From Ignavibacteriota bacterium (lineage in GTDB: Bacteria; Bacteroidota; Ignavibacteria; Ignavibacteriales; Melioribacteraceae), in assembly GCA_002698995.1 (NCBI GenBank), contig PAAX01000027.1, forward strand, positions 62,001-126,000: a stretch of 64,000 bases of DNA. The letters are read 5' to 3'. The notes under the pieces were generated by a model. It was given only the letters and a program-made list of their open reading frames with translations. It had not been told where the DNA came from and did not search any database. Shown piece after piece: positions 33,675 to 42,535 of this stretch (within the stretch, counting starts at the first letter, position 1; every line of letters begins with the position of its first letter). The position numbers and the translations under genes were made by a program.

Positions 33675-34814
33675 ATGATTATGAAAAAAATTAAAATTAC
33701 TTTCTTTGCTCTTTGGTTTGCTGTTAATTTATCAGCTCAAGTTGAGGAAGGTCCGATTAAAATTTTTGGATACTTTCAAACTACTTTTACTTATTTGAAC
33801 ACATACCAAATACAAACTACTTCATCATTCAGTATGCAGCAGATGAATATGTTCTTTCAGAAAGATTTGGCTGAGGGATGGACTGCATTAACTAACTTTC
33901 AATTTATTAATAGTTTTTCATCTGAAAGATTCTGGGGGAATTTTAATCTGGAAGAAGTTTGGGTTAGATATAGACTTAATCAACAGTTAAATATTAAAGC
34001 CGGTTTGCAGACTCCAATTTTTAATAATCTAAATGAAATTAACAACAGAACTCCTCTCCTACCATATATAATAAGACCTTTAGCTTATGAAACTTCCTTC
34101 TCGGAATTTATAAATGTAGAAGAGTACGTACCAAACAGAACATTTCTTCAAATGTATGGAATTATTCCCGCCGGAAATTTTAAAATTGATTATGCTCTTC
34201 ATCTTGGCAACAGTCCAAATATTTCCTCAAAAAATTTATTTGGTACACCGGCTCATTCTAATCAATCTGGAGTAGATACAACAGCAACTTTTTCTTACGG
34301 CGGAAGATTAGGTTTAAGATTTGGTGATATAAAATCGGGATTTTCATTTACTTATGACAGAACTAATTTATTTAAAGGACTTGATACGGCTATAGGTCTG
34401 CCGAAAAATACTTTTGAAGAAATTCCAAGACTAAGATACGGAGCTGATCTATCATTTCATTGGAATAGATTTTATTTTGAATCAGAATTGATTCATGTTA
34501 TTTATGACGATGATGTTGATATTTTTGATAAGGATAAACAGTTCTACTACGGAACATTGGGATATAACATTTTTGATAATCTCTTTATCTTCGGAAGTAT
34601 TTGGTACATCAAAGAAGATTATTACATAAAATCCATTTTCCTTTTTGAGAATGATGTAAAAATAAGAGTGTACAATGCAGGTTTAGCTTATGATTTTACC
34701 GAACGTATAAGATTAAAACTGCATGCAGCAACTGTAGATATTGATGTACTAAATGATAGAAGTCAGTCTAACGAATCCTTTTATATAGCAACAGCAATTT
34801 CGGTATTCTTTTAG
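33675..34814 (+). CDS. Outer-membrane beta-barrel protein of a sensory operon
   Basis: A 379-residue outer-membrane protein with a signal peptide (about residues 1-22, 'ITFFALWFAVNLSAQ'). The mature part is strand-rich with many aromatic residues at strand ends ('IFGYFQTTFTYLNTYQIQ', 'EEVWVRYRLNQQLNIKAGLQTPIFNNL', 'FSYGGRLGLRFGDIKSGFSF'), and ends 'SFYIATAISVFF', a barrel end signal. It resembles porin-like barrels but I do not recognise a specific family. It ends directly against the start codon of the periplasmic binding protein gene (no gap), which ties it to the sensory set. It may let the sensed molecule into the periplasm. Confidence 0.7.
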   Translation: MIMKKIKITFFALWFAVNLSAQVEEGPIKIFGYFQTTFTYLNTYQIQTTSSFSMQQMNMFFQKDLAEGWTALTNFQFINSFSSERFWGNFNLEEVWVRYRLNQQLNIKAGLQTPIFNNLNEINNRTPLLPYIIRPLAYETSFSEFINVEEYVPNRTFLQMYGIIPAGNFKIDYALHLGNSPNISSKNLFGTPAHSNQSGVDTTATFSYGGRLGLRFGDIKSGFSFTYDRTNLFKGLDTAIGLPKNTFEEIPRLRYGADLSFHWNRFYFESELIHVIYDDDVDIFDKDKQFYYGTLGYNIFDNLFIFGSIWYIKEDYYIKSIFLFENDVKIRVYNAGLAYDFTERIRLKLHAATVDIDVLNDRSQSNESFYIATAISVFF

Positions 34815-35231
34815 ATGATTAAAAAATCAATTTACATAGTCAGTTTAGTTTTTCTTTGTGTCTCTATTCAAGCACAAGTTGCCGTTATTGCAAACAAAAG
34901 TGTTCCGGTAAATCAACTTAAAAAAAGTGATCTCATTGATATTTATTCAGGAGAAGTAAGATACTGGAGCAATGGAGATCCTATTTATGTTTTTGATCTG
35001 GAAACAGAAATAGAAATACGAGATGAATTTTACAATTTAATCGGCAGATCATCTACAAGAATGAAATCAATTTGGATGAAAAAACTACTTTTGGGAGAAG
35101 GTGATCCGCCGAAAGAATTTTCCTCACAAGAATTACTTATCAATAAAATTGCTTCAACAAAAGGTGCAATCGGTTTTGTTGCAGTTAATAAAGTTACTAA
35201 CGAAGTAAAAGTTATAAAAATTTTACAATGA
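34815..35231 (+). CDS. Small PstS-like periplasmic substrate-binding protein
   Basis: A 138-residue exported protein (signal peptide about residues 1-20, 'SLVFLCVSIQAQ') that matches the compact PBP-like domain related to phosphate-binding PstS: 'VAVIANKSVPVNQLKKSDLIDIYSGEVRYWSNGDPIYVFDL' and 'RMKSIWMKKLLLGEGDPPKEFSSQELLINKIASTKGAIGFVAV'. The 'IYSGEVRYWSNG' and 'KGAIGFV' segments are typical of PstS. It is about half the length of PstS and lacks a transporter beside it. Placed between an outer-membrane barrel and a histidine kinase, it is more likely a ligand-sensing partner than a transport component. It overlaps the kinase start by four bases (ATGA). Ligand, perhaps phosphate or another oxyanion, is inferred. 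Confidence 0.75.
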   Translation: MIKKSIYIVSLVFLCVSIQAQVAVIANKSVPVNQLKKSDLIDIYSGEVRYWSNGDPIYVFDLETEIEIRDEFYNLIGRSSTRMKSIWMKKLLLGEGDPPKEFSSQELLINKIASTKGAIGFVAVNKVTNEVKVIKILQ

Positions 35232-36994
35232 GATTAAAAAATCTTCCTCTTAAAAAGAAACAGCATCTAAGCTTTGGTATTGTGCTGCTGCTTATGACTA
35301 TTGCAAGCATCTTTTCTATTTACAGAATGTCTGTAATTAAAGATGCACTTGATGATGTTACATCAAACTGGATGAAAAGAGCAAACACAATTTCTACCCT
35401 TAACTTAAATTGCGCCGAACTTAGAATTAAACAGCTTCAGCATGTTTATACTTTTGATGAAACAGATATTAAAACATTAGAGTACGAAATAATAAACTTG
35501 ATTGACCAGATAAATAACAATATCGATGAGTATGAAAAACTAAAAAAGAAATCAATCAAAAAAGAACTCTACACAAAATCGGAAAAGAAGATTTATTCTG
35601 ATTTTAATGACGCATGGGAATCTTACCAGGATTACAGTCTGGATTTTTTTCTTCTATCTAGAAATAATCAGAAACAGGAAGCTGTTCAACTTCTTAATAA
35701 TGAAGCACAAAAAACTTATAATGAACTCAGCAATTCATTGCTTGCACTTGTTGGTTTAAGTAATTCTAATTCAATTGATGCAGCAAAAGAAGCCGAGAAA
35801 GTTTTCAAACGTACAAGAAGTTTTACCATTACTATTTCTATAATTACAATTATTATTTCTATACTATTTGCCGGTTTTATAACTGAAAGAATTATGAATC
35901 CAATTACCCAATTGGAAATTGCAGCAGGAGCCGTAGGCCGCGGAGATTTTGATATTCAAATTGATATTGATAGTAAAGATGAACTGGGCAGATTATTAAA
36001 AGCATTTAAAAAAATGGCTGTATCATTAAAAGAAGTAAATAACAGAAACGAGCAGCAGGCTTTCCAGTTAATAGCAAAGCAGAATGAACTTCAATTCAAG
36101 AATAATCAGCTTAAAGAAAAAACAGAATCTTTGGAAACTCAGAAAAAGGAAATTGAAGCGAAAAATCTTGAGATTGAAAATACAATGCATCAATTAAAAG
36201 AAGCACAAAATCAATTGATTCAATCGGAAAAGATGGCTTCGTTAGGACAGTTAACAGCAGGCATTGCACACGAAATCAATAATCCCGTTAATTTTGTTTT
36301 AAGCAGTATTAATCCGCTTAAAATTGACTTGGAAGAAATAATAATTCTTTTGGAAAAATATCAAACGGTAATTCAAAACAAAAATTTATTTTCTACTTTT
36401 GAAGAAGTTGAAGAGTTCAAAAAAGAAATTGATTACGATTATTTAATTTCCGAAATACATTCTCTGCTAAAAGGAATTGAAGAAGGAGGAAGAAGAACTT
36501 CCGAAATTGTAAAGGGATTAAGAAACTTTTCTAGATTAGATGAAGAGGAAAAGAAACTCGCAAATATTCATGACGGAATTGAATCAACATTATTGATGCT
36601 GCGTAATCAATACAAAAACAGAATTGAGATAATTAAAGAATACGGCAATGTACCCGAATTTCCTTGTTATCCGGGAAAGTTAAATCAAGTTTTTATGAAT
36701 GTACTTAGCAATGCAATTCAAGCTATCCCGGATAAAGGAGAAATTAAAATCACAACATTTCTTCAAGAAGAAACTGCTGTAATTAAGATTATAGACAGCG
36801 GAACAGGAATTTCCGAACAGGATAAACAGAAAATTTTTGAACCGTTTTTTACTACTAAAGATGTCGGCAAAGGAACCGGACTAGGTTTATCAATCAGTTA
36901 CGGAATTATTAAAGATCATAATGGTGATGTTGAAGTAACTTCTGTTCCGGACAACGGTACCGAGTTTATCATAAAACTACCTATTAATAAATAA
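35228..36994 (+). CDS. Sensor histidine kinase with periplasmic helical domain, HAMP and coiled coil
   Basis: A membrane-bound two-component kinase of 588 residues. First membrane helix about 13-33, periplasmic four-helix-bundle-like region 34-195 ('[34 protein letters not shown]'), second membrane helix about 198-218, HAMP 219-272 ('[33 protein letters not shown]'), a long coiled coil 280-335, then HisKA with phospho-accepting His348 ('[15 protein letters not shown]'). The ATPase domain shows '[16 protein letters not shown]' (N box), '[24 protein letters not shown]' (G1/F) and '[20 protein letters not shown]' (G2). It overlaps the binding-protein gene and is followed 10 bases later by a response regulator with a cyclase domain, its likely partner. 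Confidence 0.9.
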   Translation: MRLKNLPLKKKQHLSFGIVLLLMTIASIFSIYRMSVIKDALDDVTSNWMKRANTISTLNLNCAELRIKQLQHVYTFDETDIKTLEYEIINLIDQINNNIDEYEKLKKKSIKKELYTKSEKKIYSDFNDAWESYQDYSLDFFLLSRNNQKQEAVQLLNNEAQKTYNELSNSLLALVGLSNSNSIDAAKEAEKVFKRTRSFTITISIITIIISILFAGFITERIMNPITQLEIAAGAVGRGDFDIQIDIDSKDELGRLLKAFKKMAVSLKEVNNRNEQQAFQLIAKQNELQFKNNQLKEKTESLETQKKEIEAKNLEIENTMHQLKEAQNQLIQSEKMASLGQLTAGIAHEINNPVNFVLSSINPLKIDLEEIIILLEKYQTVIQNKNLFSTFEEVEEFKKEIDYDYLISEIHSLLKGIEEGGRRTSEIVKGLRNFSRLDEEEKKLANIHDGIESTLLMLRNQYKNRIEIIKEYGNVPEFPCYPGKLNQVFMNVLSNAIQAIPDKGEIKITTFLQEETAVIKIIDSGTGISEQDKQKIFEPFFTTKDVGKGTGLGLSISYGIIKDHNGDVEVTSVPDNGTEFIIKLPINK

Positions 36995-37004
36995 GAGTTG
37001 ATTT

Positions 37005-38096
37005 ATGAAAGAAAAAGATTTTACAATTTTATACGTAGATGACGAAGAAAATAATCTGTTTTCCTTTAAAGCAGCATTCAGAAGACATTATAATATACTT
37101 ACTGCCATAAGTGGTGAAGAAGGAATTGAATTATTGAGAAACAATCCGGTTAATCTAATTATAACAGATCAAAGAATGCCCGGGATGACAGGCATTGAGT
37201 TTCTTGAAAATGTAATTCCAGAATACCCGGATATAATCAGAATGATCTTAACAGGATTTAGTGATGTTGAAGCCATAATAAATGCTATAAATACCGGTAG
37301 AGTTTATAGATATATAACCAAACCTTGGGATGAAAATGAATTAAGAATGACAATTGAAAATGCAAGACAGTTATGGAATTTACAGCAGAAGAATAAAGAG
37401 CTAATGCATAACCTTCAGCAGAAAGTTAAAGATCAAGAAAAAACACTTCAGTTATTTGTAAAGTATGTTCCGCAGCCGGTAATTGAAAAGGCTTTAGAAT
37501 CAACAGAAGAAACTATTTTTGACGGCGAACAGAGATATGTTACTGTTCTATTTTGTGATATTAGAGGTTTCACAAATTTCAGCGATTCTGTTCCCCCAAA
37601 AAATGTGGTTTCACTTCTTAATGAATATTATTCATCTATGACCCAAGTAATTAATAAATTTGATGGATCGGTAATTCAATATGTAGGTGATGAAATTTTT
37701 GCTGCTTTCGGAGCTCCTATTGCAACTGAATTATGCGAAGAAAAAGCTGTTAGATGTGCTCTTGAAATGAGAAATCAATTGAATCTTCTGAATGAACAGT
37801 ATAAAGATAAATTTAAATGGGAAGTACGAGTTGGTATTGGAATTAACAGCGGCGAAGTTATTGCCGGTAATCTTGGTTCCGATGATAAAATAAATTATGC
37901 TATAACCGGTGACACAGTAAATACAGGTAAAAGAATTGAAACTATTACCAAGGATGAAATTAACAGAATTCTTATAAGTAATTCGGTTTATGAAAAAGTT
38001 AAAGATAAATTTGAGTTGAAATCACTCCCTGAAATAGAATTAAAAGGGAAAAGAAATAAAATTAATGTTTATGAAGTTTTGGATTATAAAAAATAG
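37005..38096 (+). CDS. Response regulator with class III adenylate/guanylate cyclase output
   Basis: A 363-residue two-domain protein. The receiver (residues 5-120) has the acid pair in 'ILYVDDEENN', phospho-acceptor Asp55 in 'IITDQRMPGMTG', and Lys in 'YRYITKPWDENEL'. A coiled coil (120-165) leads to a class III cyclase domain. Metal-binding Asp185 ('LFCDIRGFTNF') and Asp229 ('YVGDEIFAAFGAP') are present, as are transition-state residues Asn306 and Arg310 ('GDTVNTGKRIE'). The two residues that normally select the purine are unusual: Gln225 where Lys is common, and Ala299 where Asp/Thr is common. The product (cAMP, cGMP or another cyclic nucleotide) is therefore open. Partner of the kinase at 35228. 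Confidence 0.9.
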   Translation: MKEKDFTILYVDDEENNLFSFKAAFRRHYNILTAISGEEGIELLRNNPVNLIITDQRMPGMTGIEFLENVIPEYPDIIRMILTGFSDVEAIINAINTGRVYRYITKPWDENELRMTIENARQLWNLQQKNKELMHNLQQKVKDQEKTLQLFVKYVPQPVIEKALESTEETIFDGEQRYVTVLFCDIRGFTNFSDSVPPKNVVSLLNEYYSSMTQVINKFDGSVIQYVGDEIFAAFGAPIATELCEEKAVRCALEMRNQLNLLNEQYKDKFKWEVRVGIGINSGEVIAGNLGSDDKINYAITGDTVNTGKRIETITKDEINRILISNSVYEKVKDKFELKSLPEIELKGKRNKINVYEVLDYKK

Positions 38097-38104
38097 GAGA
38101 TGTT

Positions 38105-38767
38105 TTGAAAGATTTAATTTCGAAAATTGCTGAAGAAGAAAGTATAGATTTAGGATTATCTGCAAATGATTTTATTCTTTTTGCCGAAAAAGGGGCAGAA
38201 ATTAAATTTAATAAATCGCTTGAAGAAGCTATTGAACAGAAAAGTAACGAACTTGAAGATATAGTTGAAATAAGTAATTTCATTTTAGAGCTGGTAACAA
38301 TTGGAGCAGATAATTTAAGAAGCGGATTTGAAAAAACCCAAACTGAAAAATTTAATGAAGCCGAAGTTATTGCAAAAGAGCTTTTGGGTAAAGTTTATTT
38401 TGAAACCAGAATCCAGCCCCTTTCAATTTTAATTGTAGAACTGGCAAAGGAAATTGGATTGGATACCAAACTTGCTAAAATTTGTGCGCTTCTTAAAGAT
38501 GCATATCTTAAGGACAAATCAATACTAAATTTTATTCAAACTAAATTTGGTCTTGAAGTTGTAAATACAATTAAGCTTTTTCATGAAACTGAGAATATGT
38601 ATGATTTGATTTCAACTAATGAAATTGCCAAGCTAATATTTGCCGCAGAAGTTATCAGCAAATATGAAAACGAAAAAAACAGCGATTCTTTGAATGAAGA
38701 GATCCAAATTGCAGATAGTTACGATTTGTTTCCTTACTTAATAAAAGAACATGTGTTTAAAGTCTAA
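38105..38767 (+). CDS. Helical protein with degenerate RelA/SpoT-type HD domain (proposed)
   Basis: A 220-residue soluble protein, starting with TTG eight bases after the cyclase gene. The N-terminal third is helical ('SLEEAIEQKSNELEDIVEISNFILELVTIG'). Residues about 85-190 line up by eye with the HD domain of Rel/Spo enzymes: 'TRIQPLSILIVELAKEIGLDTKLAKICALLKDA' stands where Rel has 'YITHPxxVAxIL...LDxxTxxAALLHD', and 'NFIQTKFGLEVVNTIKLF' where Rel has 'xxFGxxVxxLVxGVTK'. The His of HP is Gln104 and the HD pair is Lys131-Asp132, so metal binding and (p)ppGpp hydrolysis look lost. A regulatory or nucleotide-binding role is possible. Homology was judged by eye only. Confidence 0.55.
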   Translation: MKDLISKIAEEESIDLGLSANDFILFAEKGAEIKFNKSLEEAIEQKSNELEDIVEISNFILELVTIGADNLRSGFEKTQTEKFNEAEVIAKELLGKVYFETRIQPLSILIVELAKEIGLDTKLAKICALLKDAYLKDKSILNFIQTKFGLEVVNTIKLFHETENMYDLISTNEIAKLIFAAEVISKYENEKNSDSLNEEIQIADSYDLFPYLIKEHVFKV

Positions 38768-38863
38768 TTACATATAATTAAAATTTAGTTTAGACTAATG
38801 TTTTAACTTTTTTTGTCGATAATAATAATTGTAAAATAACACTTTAATAGGCTCTTGTAATAC

Positions 38864-41800
38864 ATGAAAAGAATTTTAGCATCCTTACTATTTTTGGTTG
38901 TAATAACTTCTGCGCAGGAATTTAACTTCATTAAATTTGCGACTGAAAACGGACTAAGCCTTTCGCAGGTTTCTGCTTTGGAAGAACATCCTAACGGTAC
39001 AATTATAATTGGAACATACGGCGGAGGCATTGATTTTTATGACGGTTCGCAATTCCAAAATATCAGCATTAAAGATGGTTTGTCAAGTAATCTTATTTAT
39101 TCATTAATTCTTACTGATCAAAACAATTTACTTATTGGTACCTCAAAGGGATTAGATTCTTATTCTTCTAACGGAACAGTAAAAAGATATTTATTCAAAG
39201 AGTTTAATGAAAATATCATCTGGAAATTTATTAAGGATGATAACAAAATTTGGATTTGTTCCGAAAACGGACTTTTCCAGCTTCAAAATGATTCATTAAA
39301 AAGTATAATTAAAGATGTCAGAATTTTTGATGCTGTTAAAACAGATTCAACTATTCTTTTTACTTCCAACAAAGGCTTAATTAGTTTAAGAGACCAAAAT
39401 GATTATGTAATCCTCGATAAATTCAAAAATGAATTTATTATATCAATAGTTCATTCAAGAAGCGGTAAAATTTATTTAGGGACAAGCAACGGACTTATCG
39501 AATATTATAATAAATCAATTAAACGATATACAACTAAGGATGGATTGATTCATGATGATATTTATTCTCTTACCGAAGACAGCAAAGGAAATTTGTGGGT
39601 TGGCACCGAAAAGGGACTTGATAAGTTAGTTGATGGAAAGTTTGATGACATAAATAGAAATCAAGGAATTAATGAATATAGAATCTGGACAATACTTGAA
39701 GATAAAAATTTAGGTTTATGGTTTGGCACCGATGCCGGACTTTATTATCTGTATGATGATAACTTTAAATTATACAGACAGTTTAACAACATTCCTTTAG
39801 ATGTTTGGTCGATTGCTAAACATGATCAACTCTATTTTGGAACCCATCAGCAAGGTATACTTAAATTTGACGGGAATAATTTCACCAAGCTTAAATCCGG
39901 TAATTTATTTGACGGCAAAATTATTAGAACTATCTGCTTCGATAAAACTAGAAATAATATGCTTATAGGAACCGACAGAGGATTTTATAAATATTCGTTA
40001 AATGATAACAGCTTTGAAAAAATTGAGTATCCTCAAGATAAGCTTGATTACGATATTATAAATATTTTTGTTGATTCAAAAAGCCGCATCTGGATTTCTA
40101 CTATTTTTAACGGATTGTATAGAATTAGTAATAACAATCTTTTACAAAAATTTTCTTCAGTTGACTCTATAACTCTAAACTCATCATATAAAATTCAAGA
40201 AGATGAAAATAATATTTTGTGGATTGCAACTGAAGCCGGAATAGTAAAATTCAAGAATGATAATTTTTCTATCCCAAAATCTTTAGAAGAGTTTAAGCAT
40301 AAAGAAATTCTTTCGATAAAACTGGGGAAAGATAACCGGTTGTGGGCAGGCTGTTATTCTGAAGGTGTTTATGAAATTGATATTTCTGATACTGATAATC
40401 CTCATGTTGTTAGATTAATTTCAACTAAGGATGGATTGAACGATAATTCTATTTTAGCTTTATTGGAAGATAATGATAAACTGTGGGTAGGGACAAATTT
40501 CGGCATTAACCTTATTGATCTTAACTTATACAACAATGACAAAAACTTTATAAAATCATTTACAAAGTATAATGGATTTCCCGGATTGGAATTTGTGCAG
40601 AATGTTATCTTCAAAGAAAATGAAAATTCAATTTGGTTTGGTACTATAAAAGGATTAGTAAATTTTGATCCGAACAAAATTGAAGTCAGCAAATCATCGC
40701 CCAACATTTACATATCAAAATTTGTTGTAAAAAGTCAAGAGAGTGAAATAAGCTATTTAAAAAATCCTTTAGCTTCAACTTTACTTTCTGAAGAGATAGA
40801 ATTAGATCACAAACAGAATAACATATCAATTGAGTTTAAAAGTGCCTCCTTTCCTGTATCGGAAAATATATTATATCAATACAGAATGGGGGATGATTCT
40901 TGGTCTAAACCAACAAATGAAAGTTCGGTAAATTTTTATAATCTCCCGCCAAAAGATTATTCTTTTGAAGTCCGCTCAATTAAAGATGGAATAACAAGTG
41001 TAAACTCTTCATTGATTAAGTTCTCAATTGCAACACCGTTTTGGCTATCCACTTGGTTTTATATTCTGCTCACCGGTATTTTAATGATAGTTGCATATTT
41101 TGCGTACATTTATAGGGTAAATCTTTTAAGTGCTAAAAACAAAGAATTGCAGCGTAGAATTGAGGAAAGAAAAAAATATCAAGAGCAGTTAGAAATTTGG
41201 CAGAAAGAATTAATTTCTGCAAAAGAATTGGCAGAGAAATCTGATAGATTGAAATCGGAATTCTTAGCGCAAATGTCGCATGAAATAAGAACTCCGATAA
41301 ACTCAATACTAAACTTCTCCTATTTGCTAAAAGAAAGTCTTTCCGATAAAGTAGATGAGGATTTAAGAGAAGCATTCTCAATTATTGATAGAGGCGGCAA
41401 AAGATTAATCCGTACAATAGATTCAATACTTAATATGTCTCAGATTCAAGTCGGAAGTTTTGAAACAAAAATGGAAAGATTAAATCTATTAGATATAATT
41501 GAGGGACTGTATCTGGAATTTAAGCAAAGCATTGTAGATAAAGGCTTATCCTTAAAATTAAATAACCATTGCAAATCTTCAATAATTATTGCCGATGAAT
41601 ACACATCATCACAAATTTTTGCAAACTTGTTTGATAATGCTTTCAAATATACACCAAGCGGTTCAATAGAAATAACAGTATTTAATCCTGATGATAAGCA
41701 TGTTGCTGTAAGCATTAAAGATACTGGAATTGGTATTTCCGAAGAGAAAATTGAAACTGTATTCCATCCATTTTCTCAAGAGGAAAGCGGTTATACAAGA

Positions 41801-41944
41801 AAGTACGAAGGTGTTGGATTAGGTTTGGCTTTAGTAAAAAAATATTGTGAGTTAAATGATTCTGAGATTTCGGTAAAAAGTAAAAAAGGAGTTGGGACAA
41901 CTTTTACTGTTACATATAAGCTGCCCCAAAATTCTTTAGAATAA
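38864..41944 (+). CDS. Reg_prop / Y_Y_Y sensor histidine kinase without receiver domain
   Basis: A 1026-residue membrane kinase. Signal peptide (residues 1-17, 'LASLLFLVVITSAQ'), then a periplasmic propeller pair built from Reg_prop repeats ('GTYGGGIDFYDG', 'LWVGTEKGLDKL', 'LWFGTDAGLYYL', 'IWISTIFNGLYRI', 'LWVGTNFGINLID'), a Y_Y_Y domain (about 620-720, 'YQYRMGDDSWSKP'), one membrane helix (about 727-747), coiled coil, HisKA with His806 ('QMSHEIRTPINSIL') and ATPase ('FDNAFKYTPSGSI', 'IKDTGIGISEEK', 'GVGLGLALVKKYCEL'). Bacteroidetes hybrid relatives add a receiver and AraC-type domain; neither is present here, so a separate regulator is needed. The stimulus, often a polysaccharide, is inferred from family. 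Confidence 0.9.
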   Translation: MKRILASLLFLVVITSAQEFNFIKFATENGLSLSQVSALEEHPNGTIIIGTYGGGIDFYDGSQFQNISIKDGLSSNLIYSLILTDQNNLLIGTSKGLDSYSSNGTVKRYLFKEFNENIIWKFIKDDNKIWICSENGLFQLQNDSLKSIIKDVRIFDAVKTDSTILFTSNKGLISLRDQNDYVILDKFKNEFIISIVHSRSGKIYLGTSNGLIEYYNKSIKRYTTKDGLIHDDIYSLTEDSKGNLWVGTEKGLDKLVDGKFDDINRNQGINEYRIWTILEDKNLGLWFGTDAGLYYLYDDNFKLYRQFNNIPLDVWSIAKHDQLYFGTHQQGILKFDGNNFTKLKSGNLFDGKIIRTICFDKTRNNMLIGTDRGFYKYSLNDNSFEKIEYPQDKLDYDIINIFVDSKSRIWISTIFNGLYRISNNNLLQKFSSVDSITLNSSYKIQEDENNILWIATEAGIVKFKNDNFSIPKSLEEFKHKEILSIKLGKDNRLWAGCYSEGVYEIDISDTDNPHVVRLISTKDGLNDNSILALLEDNDKLWVGTNFGINLIDLNLYNNDKNFIKSFTKYNGFPGLEFVQNVIFKENENSIWFGTIKGLVNFDPNKIEVSKSSPNIYISKFVVKSQESEISYLKNPLASTLLSEEIELDHKQNNISIEFKSASFPVSENILYQYRMGDDSWSKPTNESSVNFYNLPPKDYSFEVRSIKDGITSVNSSLIKFSIATPFWLSTWFYILLTGILMIVAYFAYIYRVNLLSAKNKELQRRIEERKKYQEQLEIWQKELISAKELAEKSDRLKSEFLAQMSHEIRTPINSILNFSYLLKESLSDKVDEDLREAFSIIDRGGKRLIRTIDSILNMSQIQVGSFETKMERLNLLDIIEGLYLEFKQSIVDKGLSLKLNNHCKSSIIIADEYTSSQIFANLFDNAFKYTPSGSIEITVFNPDDKHVAVSIKDTGIGISEEKIETVFHPFSQEESGYTRKYEGVGLGLALVKKYCELNDSEISVKSKKGVGTTFTVTYKLPQNSLE

Positions 41945-42391
41945 TCCTCTTCCGTTTGAATAAAAAGGCCAAGGAATTCCGACAATAATTAAGATAACTG
42001 CTATCGTAAAATAAACTGCAGCAGCTTTGAATTTCTTTATATCTTCCGATGCTTTTTTGATTTTGATCCTTCCAACATGTGCAATAATGATTGCAATAAG
42101 CATAATGGTAATATGTTCAACAGCCCAATATCTTAACATAGAGTCTTTCATTGCTCCGCCGAAATCCTCAAATGCAAGTTTGGTTAAGGGACTAAATATT
42201 CCGTAAAGCAAGAGTCCGATTAGTAATTGTATATCAAGTGAAATTGTAAAGAATAGAGAGAATTTTTCAACTGATTCATCCCAGCTTTTTTTCTGCATAA
42301 ATCCTTGCCAAGCTTTAATTAAAACTATTGCTGCAAGAATTATCACCAAATACCTAAGCCAGCTATGAAATACTAACAGAAATTCATACAT
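41936..42391 (-). CDS. Small four-helix membrane protein, function unknown
   Basis: A 151-residue membrane protein with four hydrophobic segments (about 10-28, 45-68, 88-110, 122-143) and no signal cleavage site. Conserved-looking His residues near membrane ends ('LLVFHSWLRYLVI', 'YWAVEHITIMLIAIIIAHVGRIK') might bind haem, as similar small proteins of Bacteroidota with a 'HSWLRY' start have been described as cytochrome-like, but I cannot confirm this. Its 3' end overlaps that of the convergent Reg_prop kinase by nine bases. The 144-base gap to 42535 contains a short hairpin (CGGATT/AATCCG around 42478-42500) and nothing else recognisable. Confidence 0.65.
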   Translation of the reverse strand: MYEFLLVFHSWLRYLVIILAAIVLIKAWQGFMQKKSWDESVEKFSLFFTISLDIQLLIGLLLYGIFSPLTKLAFEDFGGAMKDSMLRYWAVEHITIMLIAIIIAHVGRIKIKKASEDIKKFKAAAVYFTIAVILIIVGIPWPFYSNGRGLF

Positions 42392-42535
42392 AATTTATTT
42401 CCTTTATATTTTTCTCTAAATAGTAGTTAAAAAGTAATCTCAAATTAATGATTTCTGTATAGAGTTTCACATTGAATCGGATTTGTAAAGAGAATCCGCA
42501 AGGGAATAAAAAAACAACTTTTCATCAACTTATTT

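Noticed and set aside
42478-42500. Short hairpin CGGATT/AATCCG before nagZ end
   Set aside because: Six pairs, no T run on either strand; probably chance.
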